Source of the DNA: Sphingomonas sp. GM_Shp_1 | GTDB taxonomy: Bacteria > Pseudomonadota > Alphaproteobacteria > Sphingomonadales > Sphingomonadaceae | NCBI RefSeq assembly: GCF_026540895.1 | Contig: NZ_JALNUR010000012.1 | Location: 28,575-92,574 of the forward strand | Direction of reading: 5' to 3' | Length of the DNA stretch: 64,000 bases | Shown: positions 1 through 9,126 of the stretch, piece by piece | Layout of the letters: every line of letters starts with the position of its first letter | Numbering within the stretch: position 1 is the first letter of the stretch | Translations under genes and position numbers: made by a program | The notes under the pieces: generated by a model | What the model was told of the DNA's origin: nothing | Database searches by the model: none | What the model saw: the letters and a program-made list of their open reading frames with translations, nothing else

Positions 1-1414
1 CGAAGCGGCCGAACACCCCCGCCTCGTTCATCCAGCGCAGCACCAGCTCGGGATCGCGGCGGCTGGTCAGCACGTCGAGGAACAGCGCGTTGGCGCGGGG
101 ATCGCGGCGCACGTCATCGGCCAGCTTGGCATCGCGCGACGCCGCCCGCATCGCCAGCGGATGGACTTCCAGTTCGTACCGGTCGGCGAGCTGGAAGATT
201 TCGATCAGACGGACCGGGTCTTCCTGAAAAAAGTCGTCACGGGGCAAAGCGAGGCGCCCGCGATCCAGCACGAAGCCGTTCAACCGGCGCGGGCGGCGCC
301 GAATGGTGGGCAGGCCGAAGCGGTGCCCGCGCGCCGCGAACCGCTCGTCCAGATGCGCCAGGAACGCACCGGTCAGCGCGCCAACCGTCTTCACCTGGAG
401 GAAATAGAGCTGCATGAACCGCTCGACCTTGGCCTTGCCGGGACGGTCGGAGAAGCGCATCCGCTCGGCGATCTGGCGCTGCACGTCGAAGGTCAGCCGA
501 TCCTCGGCGCGCCCCGTGATGGTATGGAGGTGGCAGCGGACCGCCCACAGGAAATTGTCGGCGCGGTGGAACTGGCGATATTCCTCGCGGGTGAACAGCC
601 CGCGCTCGATCAGGTCGGCGGCACGGTCCACGTCATAGACATATTTGCCGATCCAGAAGAGCGCATGCAGGTCGCGAAGCCCGCCCTTGCCTTCCTTGAC
701 ATTGGGTTCGACGACATAGCGGGTGTCGCCCATCTTGCGGTGGCGCAGGTCGCGCTCGGCCAGCTTGTCGGCGATGAACTGGCGATGCGAATCGGTCTGG
801 ATCTCGGTTTTGAACCGGCGCGCGGCTTCGTCGTACAGCGTCTGGTCGCCGCAGAGGAACCGCCCTTCCAGAAGGGCGGTGCGAACGGTCACGTCGGCCC
901 TGGCCTGGCGGATCATCTCGTCGATCGAGCGGCTGGAATGGCCGACCTTCAGCCCCAGATCCCATAGGGAATAGAGCATCGATTCGATGACCTGCTCGGC
1001 ATGGGGCGTCTGCTTGAAGGGGGTGAGAAAGCCGATATCGACATCCGAATAGGGCGCCATCTCGCCCCGGCCATAGCCGCCGACCGCGATCAGGGTCAGC
1101 CGCTCGCCCGCCGTGGGATTGCTGAGGGGGTAGAGCGTCTCGGTGGTGAAATCGAACAGCACCCGCAGCACCTGGTCGGTCAGATAGGCCTGCGCCGCCG
1201 CCGCCTCCAGCCCGCGTGACGGATGGACCAGAAGCCGCCGCGCCACCTCCTGCCGCCCGGCGTCGAGTGCGGCGCGAAGGATCGGGGTGACCAGGGTGCG
1301 ACCCTCGGGGCCCGTAATGCCGAGCGCGGCGACCTGTTCGGCCAGCGCCCGACGATCGACGATGGCGCGGCGGTTGGGCAGGGATTCGAAACGGCTGTGC
1401 ATGGGGAATGTCAT
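1..1414 (-). CDS. glnD: [Protein-PII] uridylyltransferase GlnD, 3' end cut by window edge
   Basis: Bifunctional uridylyltransferase/uridylyl-removing enzyme that modifies PII signal proteins in response to glutamine. About 471 codons are visible; the C-terminal HD and ACT regions lie outside the window. The nucleotidyltransferase signature GGYGRGEMAPYSDVD is at about residues 112-126, with the paired acidic residues of the active site. The rest of the transferase domain (HRKMGDTRYVVEPNVKEGKG and onward) matches the family. ATG at 1414 is chosen as start; another in-frame ATG lies 4 codons downstream at 1402. It is divergent from proA across a palindromic repeat. No operator was recognised upstream. 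Confidence 0.95.
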   Translation of the reverse strand, partial: MTFPMHSRFESLPNRRAIVDRRALAEQVAALGITGPEGRTLVTPILRAALDAGRQEVARRLLVHPSRGLEAAAAQAYLTDQVLRVLFDFTTETLYPLSNPTAGERLTLIAVGGYGRGEMAPYSDVDIGFLTPFKQTPHAEQVIESMLYSLWDLGLKVGHSSRSIDEMIRQARADVTVRTALLEGRFLCGDQTLYDEAARRFKTEIQTDSHRQFIADKLAERDLRHRKMGDTRYVVEPNVKEGKGGLRDLHALFWIGKYVYDVDRAADLIERGLFTREEYRQFHRADNFLWAVRCHLHTITGRAEDRLTFDVQRQIAERMRFSDRPGKAKVERFMQLYFLQVKTVGALTGAFLAHLDERFAARGHRFGLPTIRRRPRRLNGFVLDRGRLALPRDDFFQEDPVRLIEIFQLADRYELEVHPLAMRAASRDAKLADDVRRDPRANALFLDVLTSRRDPELVLRWMNEAGVFGRF

Positions 1415-1466
1415 AGGGGCTTGGGATGAACAAATGGAGAGGGGGAGTGACATTGCGTGGGGAATG

Positions 1467-1590
1467 CCCCTCCACCACCCGGCTGCGCCGGGCGGTCCCC
1501 CTCCCCATCGGAGATGGGGAGGATTGGTGTAGCCCATTCCTCCCCAAGCTATGATTGGGGAGGGGGACCATGCGCAGCATGGTGGAGGGG
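1467..1590. repeat. Palindromic intergenic repeat, family A (two inverted halves)
   Basis: Lies in the 249-base glnD/proA gap. Two inverted copies of the same half-element are present: the first reads ccctccacc, an imperfect palindrome, ggtccccctcccc (1467-1523); the second reads it in reverse, tcctccccaagc through accatgcgcagcatggt to ggagggg (1537-1590). The same words recur near 9.6, 16.8, 28.8, 33.9 and 59.7 kb. Confidence 0.75.
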
Positions 1591-1663
1591 CAGGGCCCCG
1601 CCCTTTCCCCAAGCAAAGATTCCCATGCTTGGGCCCACCGCCCGACCATGATACCGAGCCCGC

Positions 1664-2938
1664 ATGGCCGACCATCACGACATTCCCGCCCTGATCGCCG
1701 ACATGGGTGCCCGTGCGCGCACCGCCGCGAAGCTGCTGGCCCGTATGCCGACCGCCGCCAAGGCCGACGCGCTGCGTGCCGGCGCGCGCGCGATCCGCGA
1801 CGCGACCCCGGCGATCGTGGAGGCCAATGGCCGTGACATGGCGGCGGGCGCGGCGAACGGCCTGTCGCCCGCGATGCTCGACCGGCTGAAGCTGGACGCG
1901 GCGCGGATCGACGGGATCGTCTCGGGCGTCGAGGCGGTGGCGGCGCTGCCCGATCCGGTCGGGGAGCGGATCGACGAGCGGGTGCGGCCCAACGGCCTGA
2001 AATTGTCGCGCGTCCGGGTGCCGGTGGGCGTGATCGGCATCGTCTATGAAAGCCGCCCCAACGTCACCATCGATGCCGCCGCGCTCTGTGCGATGGCGGG
2101 CAATGCCGCGATCCTGCGCGGCGGCTCTGAGGCGGTGCACAGCAACCGTGCGCTGCATGCCGCCTTCGTCGCGGGCTGGACGGCGGCGGGCGGTCCGGCG
2201 GACGCGGTGCAGCTCGTCCCCGTCACCGACCGCGCGGCGGTGGGCGCGATGCTGGTGGCGGACGGGCTGATCGACCTGCTGATCCCGCGCGGGGGCAAGA
2301 GCCTGGTCGCGCGCGTGCAGGCCGAGGCGAAGGTGCCGGTGCTCGCGCATCTCGACGGGATCAACCATGTCTATGTCGATGCGTCGGCGGATCACGGCAT
2401 GGCCTGGCGCATCGTGCGCGACGCCAAGATGCGCCGCACCGGCATTTGCGGCGCGATGGAGACGTTGCTGATCGATCGCGCCTTCTGTCACGCGGCGGAA
2501 GTCGTCGATGGCCTGGTGAGGGCGGGCTGCACCGTGCGCGGCGATGCGGCGGTGCGCGAGATGGTGCCGGGACTGGAGGCCGCCACGCCCGAGGATTGGG
2601 ACACCGAATATCTCGACGCGATCGCCAGCGTGGCCCTGGTCGACGGTCTGGACGGCGCGATGGCGCACATCGCCGCCCATGGTTCGCACCATACCGATGC
2701 GATCATCGCAGAGGATGAGGCGGTGGCCGAGCGCTTCCTGGCCGAGGTGGACAGCGCGATCGTCCTCTGGAACGCCTCGACCCAGTTCGCCGATGGCGGC
2801 GAGTTCGGCCTGGGGGCGGAGATCGGCATCGCGACGGGGCGGCTCCATGCGCGCGGCCCGGTCGCGCTGGAGGGGCTGACCACCTATAAATGGGTCGGGC
2901 GGGGTTCGGGGCAGATCCGCGCCGAGAATGGTGTGTGA
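1664..2938 (+). CDS. proA: Glutamate-5-semialdehyde dehydrogenase (gamma-glutamyl phosphate reductase)
   Basis: Second step of proline biosynthesis: NADPH-dependent reduction of gamma-glutamyl phosphate to glutamate semialdehyde. At 424 aa it is the normal family length. It is an aldehyde dehydrogenase-superfamily fold with the catalytic cysteine in [13 protein letters not shown] (Cys at about residue 262), the [13 protein letters not shown] segment, and the [10 protein letters not shown] cofactor region. The C-terminus [11 protein letters not shown] is typical of ProA. Its TGA stop overlaps the GTG start of nadD, so the two are probably translationally coupled. proB is not in this window. 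Confidence 0.96.
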   Translation: MADHHDIPALIADMGARARTAAKLLARMPTAAKADALRAGARAIRDATPAIVEANGRDMAAGAANGLSPAMLDRLKLDAARIDGIVSGVEAVAALPDPVGERIDERVRPNGLKLSRVRVPVGVIGIVYESRPNVTIDAAALCAMAGNAAILRGGSEAVHSNRALHAAFVAGWTAAGGPADAVQLVPVTDRAAVGAMLVADGLIDLLIPRGGKSLVARVQAEAKVPVLAHLDGINHVYVDASADHGMAWRIVRDAKMRRTGICGAMETLLIDRAFCHAAEVVDGLVRAGCTVRGDAAVREMVPGLEAATPEDWDTEYLDAIASVALVDGLDGAMAHIAAHGSHHTDAIIAEDEAVAERFLAEVDSAIVLWNASTQFADGGEFGLGAEIGIATGRLHARGPVALEGLTTYKWVGRGSGQIRAENGV

Positions 2939-3534
2939 GGATCGGCCTGCTCGGCGGGTCGTTCAACCCGGCGCATCGCGGCCATCGCCGCATCACGCTG
3001 GACGCCCTCCGCGCGCTCGACTTGGATGAGGTCTGGTGGCTGGTGTCGCCGGGCAATCCGTTGAAGGACGGCGTCGGGGACATGGCGCCCTTTGCCGCGC
3101 GGTTGGAATCCGCGCGGATCATGGCCCGGCGCGCGCCGATCCGGGCGAGCGCGATCGAGCGGGAACTCCACACCCGCTACACGCTCGACACCGTCCGCCG
3201 AGTCCAGCGGCGCTATCCCGGCCATGACTTCATCTGGTTGATGGGCGAGGACAATCTGGAGCAATTTCACAGGTGGCGCGGGTGGCGATCGATTGCGCGC
3301 GCGATCCCGATTGCGGTTATCGGCCGTCCGGGGTACAATGCCGCCGCCCACGCGACACCCGCGCTGGGCTGGTTCAGGCGTTTCCAGAGGCGTCCGGGCC
3401 AGGCGAAGAACTGGACGATGTGGAGTTTGCCGGCCTTCGTGCTGTTGCGCTTCCGCCCCGACCCGACTTCCGCCACGGGCCTTCGGGCCCGCGATCCGGA
3501 CTGGTTTCGGCATATGGGCCGAAACGTCCCCTGA
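2935..3534 (+). CDS. nadD: Nicotinate-nucleotide adenylyltransferase
   Basis: Adenylates nicotinate mononucleotide in NAD synthesis. The N-terminal [14 protein letters not shown] carries the HxGH-type nucleotidyltransferase motif (here HRGH), and the C-terminal [14 protein letters not shown] corresponds to the ISATxIR motif. I chose the GTG at 2935 because it overlaps the proA TGA (GTGA) and gives the usual short N-terminus; an in-frame ATG at 2890 would add 15 non-conserved residues. This gives 199 aa. Order proA-nadD-rsfS-rlmH is the common alphaproteobacterial arrangement. Confidence 0.93.
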   Translation: MRIGLLGGSFNPAHRGHRRITLDALRALDLDEVWWLVSPGNPLKDGVGDMAPFAARLESARIMARRAPIRASAIERELHTRYTLDTVRRVQRRYPGHDFIWLMGEDNLEQFHRWRGWRSIARAIPIAVIGRPGYNAAAHATPALGWFRRFQRRPGQAKNWTMWSLPAFVLLRFRPDPTSATGLRARDPDWFRHMGRNVP

Positions 3535-3546
3535 ACAGGAGCTCAC

Positions 3547-3951
3547 TTGGCCACTTCCCCGCAATCGCCGCGTCCGTCCGATCCTGCCGAGGTGGAGGCG
3601 CTGCACCGCCTCATTCTCGCCTCGCTCGACGACGACCAGGCGGTGGAGACGATTTCGATCCCGCTCGCGGGCAAGTCGTCGATCGCAGATTTCATGGTGA
3701 TCGCCAGCGGTCGTTCGACCCGGCAGGTCGCCTCGATGGCGATGAAGCTCGCCGAGAAGATCAAGGCGGAGTTCGGCCGCTCGGTGCGGATCGAGGGTCT
3801 GCCGACCGCCGACTGGGTGCTGATCGACGCCAATGACGTGATCGTCCACCTGTTCCGGCCCGAGGTGCGCAGCTTCTACAATCTGGAGCGCATGTGGGCA
3901 TTCGGCGATGCGCCGACTCCGCCCGCGAGTCCCGCCGACCGCCAACTCTGA
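3547..3951 (+). CDS. rsfS: Ribosomal silencing factor RsfS
   Basis: Binds ribosomal protein L14 (uL14) and blocks 30S-50S joining in starvation. 134 aa, with the Iojap/RsfS core: DDDQAVETISIPL, SSIADFMVIASGRSTRQVASMA, GLPTADWVLIDANDVIVHLFRPEVRSFY. The start appears to be TTG at 3547; an AGGAG Shine-Dalgarno at 3537-3541 sits 5 bases upstream and no ATG fits. It lies 12 bases after nadD and 17 before rlmH, in the same operon. Confidence 0.94.
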   Translation: MATSPQSPRPSDPAEVEALHRLILASLDDDQAVETISIPLAGKSSIADFMVIASGRSTRQVASMAMKLAEKIKAEFGRSVRIEGLPTADWVLIDANDVIVHLFRPEVRSFYNLERMWAFGDAPTPPASPADRQL

Positions 3952-3968
3952 CGATCTAGCGCCCGCCC

Positions 3969-4391
3969 GTGCTGCTGCATATCGTCGCGCGCGGGCGGAT
4001 CGGCCGTTCGCCGGAGGCCGAACTGGTCGATCGCTATATCAAGCGGATCGGCTGGCCGACCAAGGTCACCGAACTCCCCGACACCGGCGGCAAGGTTCCG
4101 CCGCTGGAGGGGCAGGTGCGCCTCGTCCTGATGGACGAGAAGGGCGAGAATCTATCCTCGATGGATTTCGCGCGTCGGCTGGAGCGCTGGCGCGACGATG
4201 GCGTGCGCGAGTGCCGCTTCATGATCGGTGCGGCGGACGGGTTCGAGGATGCGGATCGCGCGCGTGCCGACCTGCTCATCTCCTATGGCCGGGCGACCTG
4301 GCCACACATGATGGCGCGGGCGATGCTGGCCGAGCAGCTGTTCCGCGCGACCAGCATCCTGGCCAACCACCCCTATCACCGCGAGGGATAG
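3969..4391 (+). CDS. rlmH: 23S rRNA (pseudouridine-1915-N3)-methyltransferase RlmH
   Basis: SPOUT-class methyltransferase that modifies pseudouridine 1915 in helix 69 of 23S rRNA. 140 aa, slightly shorter than the E. coli protein (155). Recognisable segments are LVLMDEKGENLSSMDFA, FMIGAADGF (the SAM-binding knot region, usually GGxxG) and the C-terminal LANHPYHREG. The start is GTG at 3969. Follows rsfS in the conserved cluster and is followed after 4 bases by the EnvC-like gene. Confidence 0.94.
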   Translation: MLLHIVARGRIGRSPEAELVDRYIKRIGWPTKVTELPDTGGKVPPLEGQVRLVLMDEKGENLSSMDFARRLERWRDDGVRECRFMIGAADGFEDADRARADLLISYGRATWPHMMARAMLAEQLFRATSILANHPYHREG

Positions 4392-4395
4392 GCGC

Positions 4396-5556
4396 GTGAA
4401 GCGGCGTCATGGCATATTGGCGATGGCGGGGCTGGCGCTGCTGGGTGCGACCGACATCGCCGCCGACCAGCGCCGCCTGGCCGATGCGCGGGCGGGCGCG
4501 GCGGCGGCGCAGGCACGGGCCCAGGCGCTGGAGCGACAGGCCGGGGCCGAGCGCAATGCCGCCGCCATCGCCCAGGCCAGGGAGCGCGCCATGGCGGCGC
4601 GCGTCGCGGCGGCGGAGGCGGAGGTGACGGCGGCGCGCGCGCGGGTCGACCTGGTCGCTGGACTGCTGGCCCAGCAACAGGCGCGGCTGGCGGCGGCACA
4701 GGCACCGCTCGCGCATCTGCTGGCGGCGATGCAGAGCATGGCGGCGCGTCCTCCGGTCGCGGCGGTGGTGCAGCCGGGATCGATCGCCGATCTGGCGCAT
4801 GTCCGCGCGGTCTTCGCCACCGTATCGCCGGTCATCGCCGCGCGGTCGGCGGTGGTTCGGACCGAACTGGCCGCGACCCGGCGGGTGCGCGCGCAATCGG
4901 CACTGGCGGCACGGGCCCTGGCCGCCACCACGACGAAGCTGGAGAGCGAACGCCAGGCGCTGGCCAAGCTGGAGGCCAGCCATCGCGGCCGTGCCGAGGC
5001 GCTGGGGCAGGTGGCGGTCGACGAATCCAACCGCGCGCTGGCGCTGGGCGAGGCGGCACGCGACATCGTCGACCGCATGGCCGAACGCGGCGAGGCGCAT
5101 GCGACGGCCGGCGAACTGGTCGCGCTGGCGGGGCCGACCGCACGGCCCCTGGCCCCCGGGGCGATGGGTCCGGCCATCGCGCCCGGAACCTATCGACTGC
5201 CGGTACAGGGCAAGGTCGCGGGCGGCTTTGGCGAGATTTCGGACTCGGGCGTCCGCGCGCGCGGCATCACGCTGGCCACCGTGCCTTACGCCCCGGTCGT
5301 CGCACCGGCGGGCGGCGAGGTGCGCTATGCGGGCCGGTTCCGGGGCTATGGCGGGATCGTCATCGTCCATCACGGCGCGGGCTGGACCAGCCTCGTGACC
5401 GGTCTGGGCGGCGTCGCCGTCCGGCCCGGCCAGCGTGTCGCGGCGGGGGCGGTACTGGGCCGGGCGGGACAGGGGCGAAACGGCGTCGAGCCGCGCGTGA
5501 CGGTGGAGTTGCGTCGCAACGGGCGGCCGATGGATATCGCCGCGATATTGGGGTGA
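4396..5556 (+). CDS. EnvC-like murein hydrolase activator (coiled coil + degenerate M23/LytM domain)
   Basis: Periplasmic divisome-linked protein expected to activate amidases rather than cleave peptidoglycan itself. 386 aa from a GTG start: a signal peptide (about residues 1-23), a long Ala/Arg/Glu-rich coiled coil (25-250), then a LytM fold (about 275-386). In the LytM part the zinc ligands of active M23 peptidases are missing: the region after GGFGEIS reads RARGITLA, and the final motif is VTVELRRNGRPMD instead of HxH. That is also true of the known activator EnvC. The gene follows rlmH by 4 bases, as is usual in this phylum. Confidence 0.85.
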   Translation: MKRRHGILAMAGLALLGATDIAADQRRLADARAGAAAAQARAQALERQAGAERNAAAIAQARERAMAARVAAAEAEVTAARARVDLVAGLLAQQQARLAAAQAPLAHLLAAMQSMAARPPVAAVVQPGSIADLAHVRAVFATVSPVIAARSAVVRTELAATRRVRAQSALAARALAATTTKLESERQALAKLEASHRGRAEALGQVAVDESNRALALGEAARDIVDRMAERGEAHATAGELVALAGPTARPLAPGAMGPAIAPGTYRLPVQGKVAGGFGEISDSGVRARGITLATVPYAPVVAPAGGEVRYAGRFRGYGGIVIVHHGAGWTSLVTGLGGVAVRPGQRVAAGAVLGRAGQGRNGVEPRVTVELRRNGRPMDIAAILG

Positions 5557-5607
5557 GGGTGGGGCGCACGGGTTTTCGACTCCACGTGGGCCAGTAAAGC
5601 GAACAAA

Positions 5608-5634
5608 ATTCAGAATAAACAACAACATCTGAAT
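5608..5634. promoter_or_regulatory. Inverted repeat upstream of the diguanylate cyclase
   Basis: ATTCAGA and TCTGAAT form perfect 7-base arms separated by 13 bases, in an AT-rich patch (5600-5634) that stands out from its GC-rich surroundings. It is about 100 bases before the ATG at 5737. It may be an operator or part of a promoter for the cyclase; this is inference only. Confidence 0.35.
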
Positions 5635-5736
5635 GGTGCGGCGCTTCGATCGGGCGGGCCGCGTCTTGCGCCGGGGCCTGTCTGTTCCGCTTCGATCATC
5701 AACGGAATCTACAGGTTTCTTCGCTAATGCCAGATC

Positions 5737-6570
5737 ATGGCCTGGCTTGTTTCGCTCGCAATCGTTTCGGGGATGGCCTTTCTCGTCATGTCGCTGCCGT
5801 CGATCGCGTCTATCCTGCGGATGCTGGGGCGTGGTCGGTTGCGGACGGGGTGGCTGTGGCTTCGCGGGCTGATCTTCGCGTTCATCGCGGGCTATGCCGC
5901 TTTCGGGTTTCTTCGCCTCGGCTCGCCGCTCGCCATGTCGGACCTGATCGTTTCGCTGATCCTTTCATCGGGGGGCGCCTTCGTCCTGATCGTCGCGCGG
6001 CTTTCCGATCTGACCACGAACGATATCGTGCGCATCTCCGCCCTGGAGCGTGATGCGATCCGCGATCCGCTGACCGGCCTGTTCAACCGCCGCTATCTCG
6101 ATGCCAAGCTGGTCGAGGAGACCGACCGTTCGCGTCGCTCGGCCACGCCCTTTTCGACGCTGATCATCGACATCGACCGTTTCAAGCATGTGAACGACAC
6201 CTATGGCCATTCGGTCGGCGACCAGGTCATCCGCCATGTTTCGCGCCTGCTGGTCGAAACCGCGCGGTCGGCCGATACGGTGGCGCGGTTCGGCGGCGAG
6301 GAGTTCGTCGTCCTGGCCCCTGACTGCGACCTCGACCAAGTGGCGGTCTTCGGCGAGCAGATCCGCGAGGAGATCGCGGTCAGGGCGGTGCCCTTGCCCG
6401 ATGGCCGCGAACTGATGGTCACGGCCAGCCTGGGCGTGGCCACCTTCGCCAGGGAGGAAACGCCCGCGGAACTGCTGCAACGCGCCGACCGGGCGCTGTA
6501 CCGCGCCAAGCAAAATGGCCGCAACCGGACGTGCCGGTCCGAGGACCATTATGAGGCCGTGCCGACCTGA
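5737..6570 (+). CDS. Membrane-anchored GGDEF diguanylate cyclase
   Basis: Makes the second messenger cyclic di-GMP from two GTP. 277 aa. Residues 1-90 hold about three hydrophobic membrane segments with no recognised sensor domain; the GGDEF domain runs from about 100 to 270. The active-site motif is GGEEF (186-190), and DPLTGLFNRRYLD and DIDRFKHVNDTYGH are intact, so it should be active. The product-inhibition I-site RxxD is present as RSAD (177-180), five residues before GGEEF. It sits between the EnvC-like gene and the S41 protease gene, a pair often adjacent in related genomes, and it has its own 180-base upstream region. Confidence 0.93.
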   Translation: MAWLVSLAIVSGMAFLVMSLPSIASILRMLGRGRLRTGWLWLRGLIFAFIAGYAAFGFLRLGSPLAMSDLIVSLILSSGGAFVLIVARLSDLTTNDIVRISALERDAIRDPLTGLFNRRYLDAKLVEETDRSRRSATPFSTLIIDIDRFKHVNDTYGHSVGDQVIRHVSRLLVETARSADTVARFGGEEFVVLAPDCDLDQVAVFGEQIREEIAVRAVPLPDGRELMVTASLGVATFAREETPAELLQRADRALYRAKQNGRNRTCRSEDHYEAVPT

Positions 6571-6701
6571 CGGTGCGGTCCTTCGGCATTCAACTCGCGA
6601 AGGTCGCCTCTCCGCTCAGCCGCCGTTCAGCACGGTTGCGCTTTGATTGCCGTCGGCTTCCCGCTACACAGGCGGTTCGCTTTTCTGGTCCAGGACCCTC
6701 G

Positions 6702-8066
6702 ATGCCCAGCTCGTTCCCACGGCTCTCGTTTCCGAAACGTCCGCTTCTGACTGCTACTGCCATCGTCGGCGCGCTGGCCATGGTGCCGATCACGACCTCC
6801 GCGATGGCGGCGGTGGACAGCTCGACCGTCCGCCAGTTCGACCGGTTCCTCGACGTCTATAACCGGATCAAGGCCGATTATGTCGACAAGGTCGACGACG
6901 ACACGCTGATCAAGGGCGCGATCCAGGGGATGCTGGCGGCACTCGACCCGCATAGCAGCTATGTCGACGCACTCGACTTCGACAATCTCAAGATCCAGAC
7001 CGAGGGCAATTATGGCGGCCTGGGCCTGACCGTCTCGATGGAGGATGGCGCGATCAAGGTCATCGCGCCGCAGGAGGATACGCCGGCGGGCCGCGCGGGG
7101 GTCAAGTCGGGCGATTACATCACCCATATCGACGGCAAGCTGATCTATGGCCAGTCGCTGGACGAGGCGATCGGCCAGATGCGCGGCAAGCCCGGCACCA
7201 AGATCAAGCTGACCATCGTTCGCCCCGGCCGCGACAAGCCGATCGAGCTGACCCTGGTGCGCGAGGTCATTGTCCAGCGTCCGGTCAAATGGGAGGTGAA
7301 GGGCGATGTCGGCTATATCAACATCAACACCTTCTCCGAAAATACCGGCGCCGACACGCGCGCGGCGATCATGGCGATCGACAAGGCGCTGGGCCACCGG
7401 CCGCTGGGCTATGTCGTCGATCTGCGCGACAATGGCGGCGGGTTGCTGACCCAGGCCATCGCGGTCAGCGACGCCTTTCTCGACCATGGCGAGATCGTGT
7501 CGCAGCGCGGGCGTGAAAAGTCGGATATCGAGCGCTATTATGCCAAGCCCGGCGACGATGCGCATGGCCTGCCGGTGATCGTGCTGACCAACTCCGGCAC
7601 CGCCTCGGCGTCGGAGATTGTCGCGGGCGCGCTTCAGGATCATCACCGCGCGCTGGTGATGGGTGAGCGCAGCTTCGGCAAGGGGTCGGTCCAGACGCTG
7701 CTGCCGCTGGGGCCGGAGACGGCGCTTCGCCTGACCACCGCGCGCTACTACACCCCCTCGGGCCGGTCGGTGCAGGAGGGCGGGATCGAGCCGGACATCA
7801 AGGTGCCGCAGATTTCCGACCCCGATTACAAGACGCGCCCCGTCTTCCGCGAGGCCGATCTGCGCCGCCACCTGATCAACGAGGTGAAGGCCGACAACGC
7901 GATCCTGGAAGAGGATACCAAGGACGATCCGCGCTTCGCGATGACGCCGGATGCGCTGAAGAAGCAGGGGGTCGAGGACTTCCAGCTTTACTATGCGCTG
8001 AAGACCGTCGCACGGCTGGGCGGACCCGCGCAGGTCGCCGCCGCCACCAAGCCGCCGGTGAAGTGA
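6702..8066 (+). CDS. ctpA: S41 family C-terminal processing peptidase (CtpA-like)
   Basis: Periplasmic serine protease that trims or degrades envelope proteins from their C-termini. 454 aa from the ATG at 6702, where a Sec signal peptide begins (MPSSFPRLSFPKRPLL, cleavage near AMAAVD); an in-frame upstream GTG at 6573 would bury the signal. Order: N-terminal helical region, PDZ domain (GLGLTVSMEDG to RPGRDKP), then the S41 catalytic domain. The nucleophile is in NSGTASASEI and the general-base lysine in RSFGKGSVQ. Followed closely by dsbB and coq7. Confidence 0.93.
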   Translation: MPSSFPRLSFPKRPLLTATAIVGALAMVPITTSAMAAVDSSTVRQFDRFLDVYNRIKADYVDKVDDDTLIKGAIQGMLAALDPHSSYVDALDFDNLKIQTEGNYGGLGLTVSMEDGAIKVIAPQEDTPAGRAGVKSGDYITHIDGKLIYGQSLDEAIGQMRGKPGTKIKLTIVRPGRDKPIELTLVREVIVQRPVKWEVKGDVGYININTFSENTGADTRAAIMAIDKALGHRPLGYVVDLRDNGGGLLTQAIAVSDAFLDHGEIVSQRGREKSDIERYYAKPGDDAHGLPVIVLTNSGTASASEIVAGALQDHHRALVMGERSFGKGSVQTLLPLGPETALRLTTARYYTPSGRSVQEGGIEPDIKVPQISDPDYKTRPVFREADLRRHLINEVKADNAILEEDTKDDPRFAMTPDALKKQGVEDFQLYYALKTVARLGGPAQVAAATKPPVK

Positions 8067-8068
8067 CG

Positions 8069-8563
8069 ATGAGCACTCCCCGCACCCGCAACGAGACCCG
8101 GGCGAACCTGATCGCTTTCTTCCTGCCGCTGGCGCTGCTTGCCGGGGCCTGGGGCAGCCAGTTGTTCGGCGGCCTCTACCCCTGCGAGATGTGCCATTGG
8201 CAGCGCTGGCCGCATTACGCCGCGCTGGTGCCCGCCTTCGCCGCCTTCTTCGTGGCCCAGCGCAGCATCCGGGGATCGCTTGTCATCCTTGCCGCGTTGT
8301 TGATCGCAGTGTCGGGGGCCATCGGTGTCGCCCATGCCGGGGTCGAATATGGCTGGTGGCAGGGCTTTACCGCCTGCACCTCGACGGTGGATTTCACGGG
8401 TGGCACCGCCGCCGACCGGCTGAACGCCATTTTGAAGGCGCCGGTCATTCGCTGCGACGTGGCGCAATGGACCCTGGGCGGGATTTCGCTGGCCGGGTTC
8501 AACGCGATCTTCTCGCTGGGCGGCGCGGCGGCGATCCTGGTGTTGATGAGGAAGGCGCGATGA
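8069..8563 (+). CDS. dsbB: Disulfide bond formation protein B family
   Basis: Inner-membrane oxidoreductase that reoxidises DsbA and passes electrons to ubiquinone. 164 aa with four hydrophobic segments. The first cysteine pair is in YPCEMCHWQRWPH (CxxC, with the conserved arginine), and a second pair is formed by TACTS and IRCDVAQ. The start is uncertain: GTG at 8063 overlaps the protease stop, and ATG at 8069 is taken here. Its stop overlaps the coq7 start (ATGA), suggesting coupling; both proteins are tied to ubiquinone. Confidence 0.88.
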   Translation: MSTPRTRNETRANLIAFFLPLALLAGAWGSQLFGGLYPCEMCHWQRWPHYAALVPAFAAFFVAQRSIRGSLVILAALLIAVSGAIGVAHAGVEYGWWQGFTACTSTVDFTGGTAADRLNAILKAPVIRCDVAQWTLGGISLAGFNAIFSLGGAAAILVLMRKAR

Positions 8564-9102
8564 GCCAGCTTCGCTGGATGCCGGGCGACCGGCGCGAACC
8601 GATGAAGGCGATGGTCCGGGTGGACCAGGCCGGGGAATATGGCGCGACCCGCATCTATGCGGGGCAGCTCGCGGTGCTGGGCGACCGGCATCCCTTTGCC
8701 CGCGCCATCCACCATATGGCCGAGCAGGAGGAGCGCCACCGCGCCTTCTTCGACCGGATGATCGCCGAGCGCCGGGTACGCCCGACCTTGTTCCAGCCCT
8801 TCTGGGACAAGGCGGGTTTCGCGCTGGGCGCGATCACCGCCGCCATCAGCCCCAAGGCGGCGATGGCCTGCACCGCGGCGGTCGAGACCGAGATCGACAA
8901 ACATTATCAGGCACAGCTCGACGAACTGGGCGACAGCGACCCCGAATTGTCGAACGCGATCGCCGATTTCCAGGCCGAGGAACTGGAGCATCGCGACCAT
9001 GCGCTGGGCGCGGGCGCGGAGGAGGCGATCGCCTATCCGGTGCTGTATGGATTGATCCGGGCAGGCTGCAAGGTCGCGATCGCCGCGGCCAAGCGGGTCT
9101 GA
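8560..9102 (+). CDS. coq7: Demethoxyubiquinone hydroxylase (Coq7/Cat5 family)
   Basis: Diiron membrane-associated hydroxylase for the penultimate step of ubiquinone synthesis. 180 aa. The ferritin-like ligand set is visible: VDQAGEYGA (first Glu), EQEERHRAFF (ExxH), VETEIDKHY (Glu) and EELEHRDHAL (ExxH). The ATG at 8560 overlaps the dsbB TGA by four bases; a longer reading upstream lies out of frame inside dsbB and has no family similarity. It is the alphaproteobacterial alternative to UbiF. Confidence 0.93.
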   Translation: MSQLRWMPGDRREPMKAMVRVDQAGEYGATRIYAGQLAVLGDRHPFARAIHHMAEQEERHRAFFDRMIAERRVRPTLFQPFWDKAGFALGAITAAISPKAAMACTAAVETEIDKHYQAQLDELGDSDPELSNAIADFQAEELEHRDHALGAGAEEAIAYPVLYGLIRAGCKVAIAAAKRV

Positions 9103-9126
9103 CTTCGGACGAGCGGGAGAGAGAGG

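Noticed and set aside
633..1649. A 338-residue minus-strand frame over glnD
   Set aside because: It is in a different frame from GlnD, whose motifs are clear, and runs into the repeats.
4396..5556. Active M23 endopeptidase
   Set aside because: Zinc ligands are missing, so an activator role is more likely.
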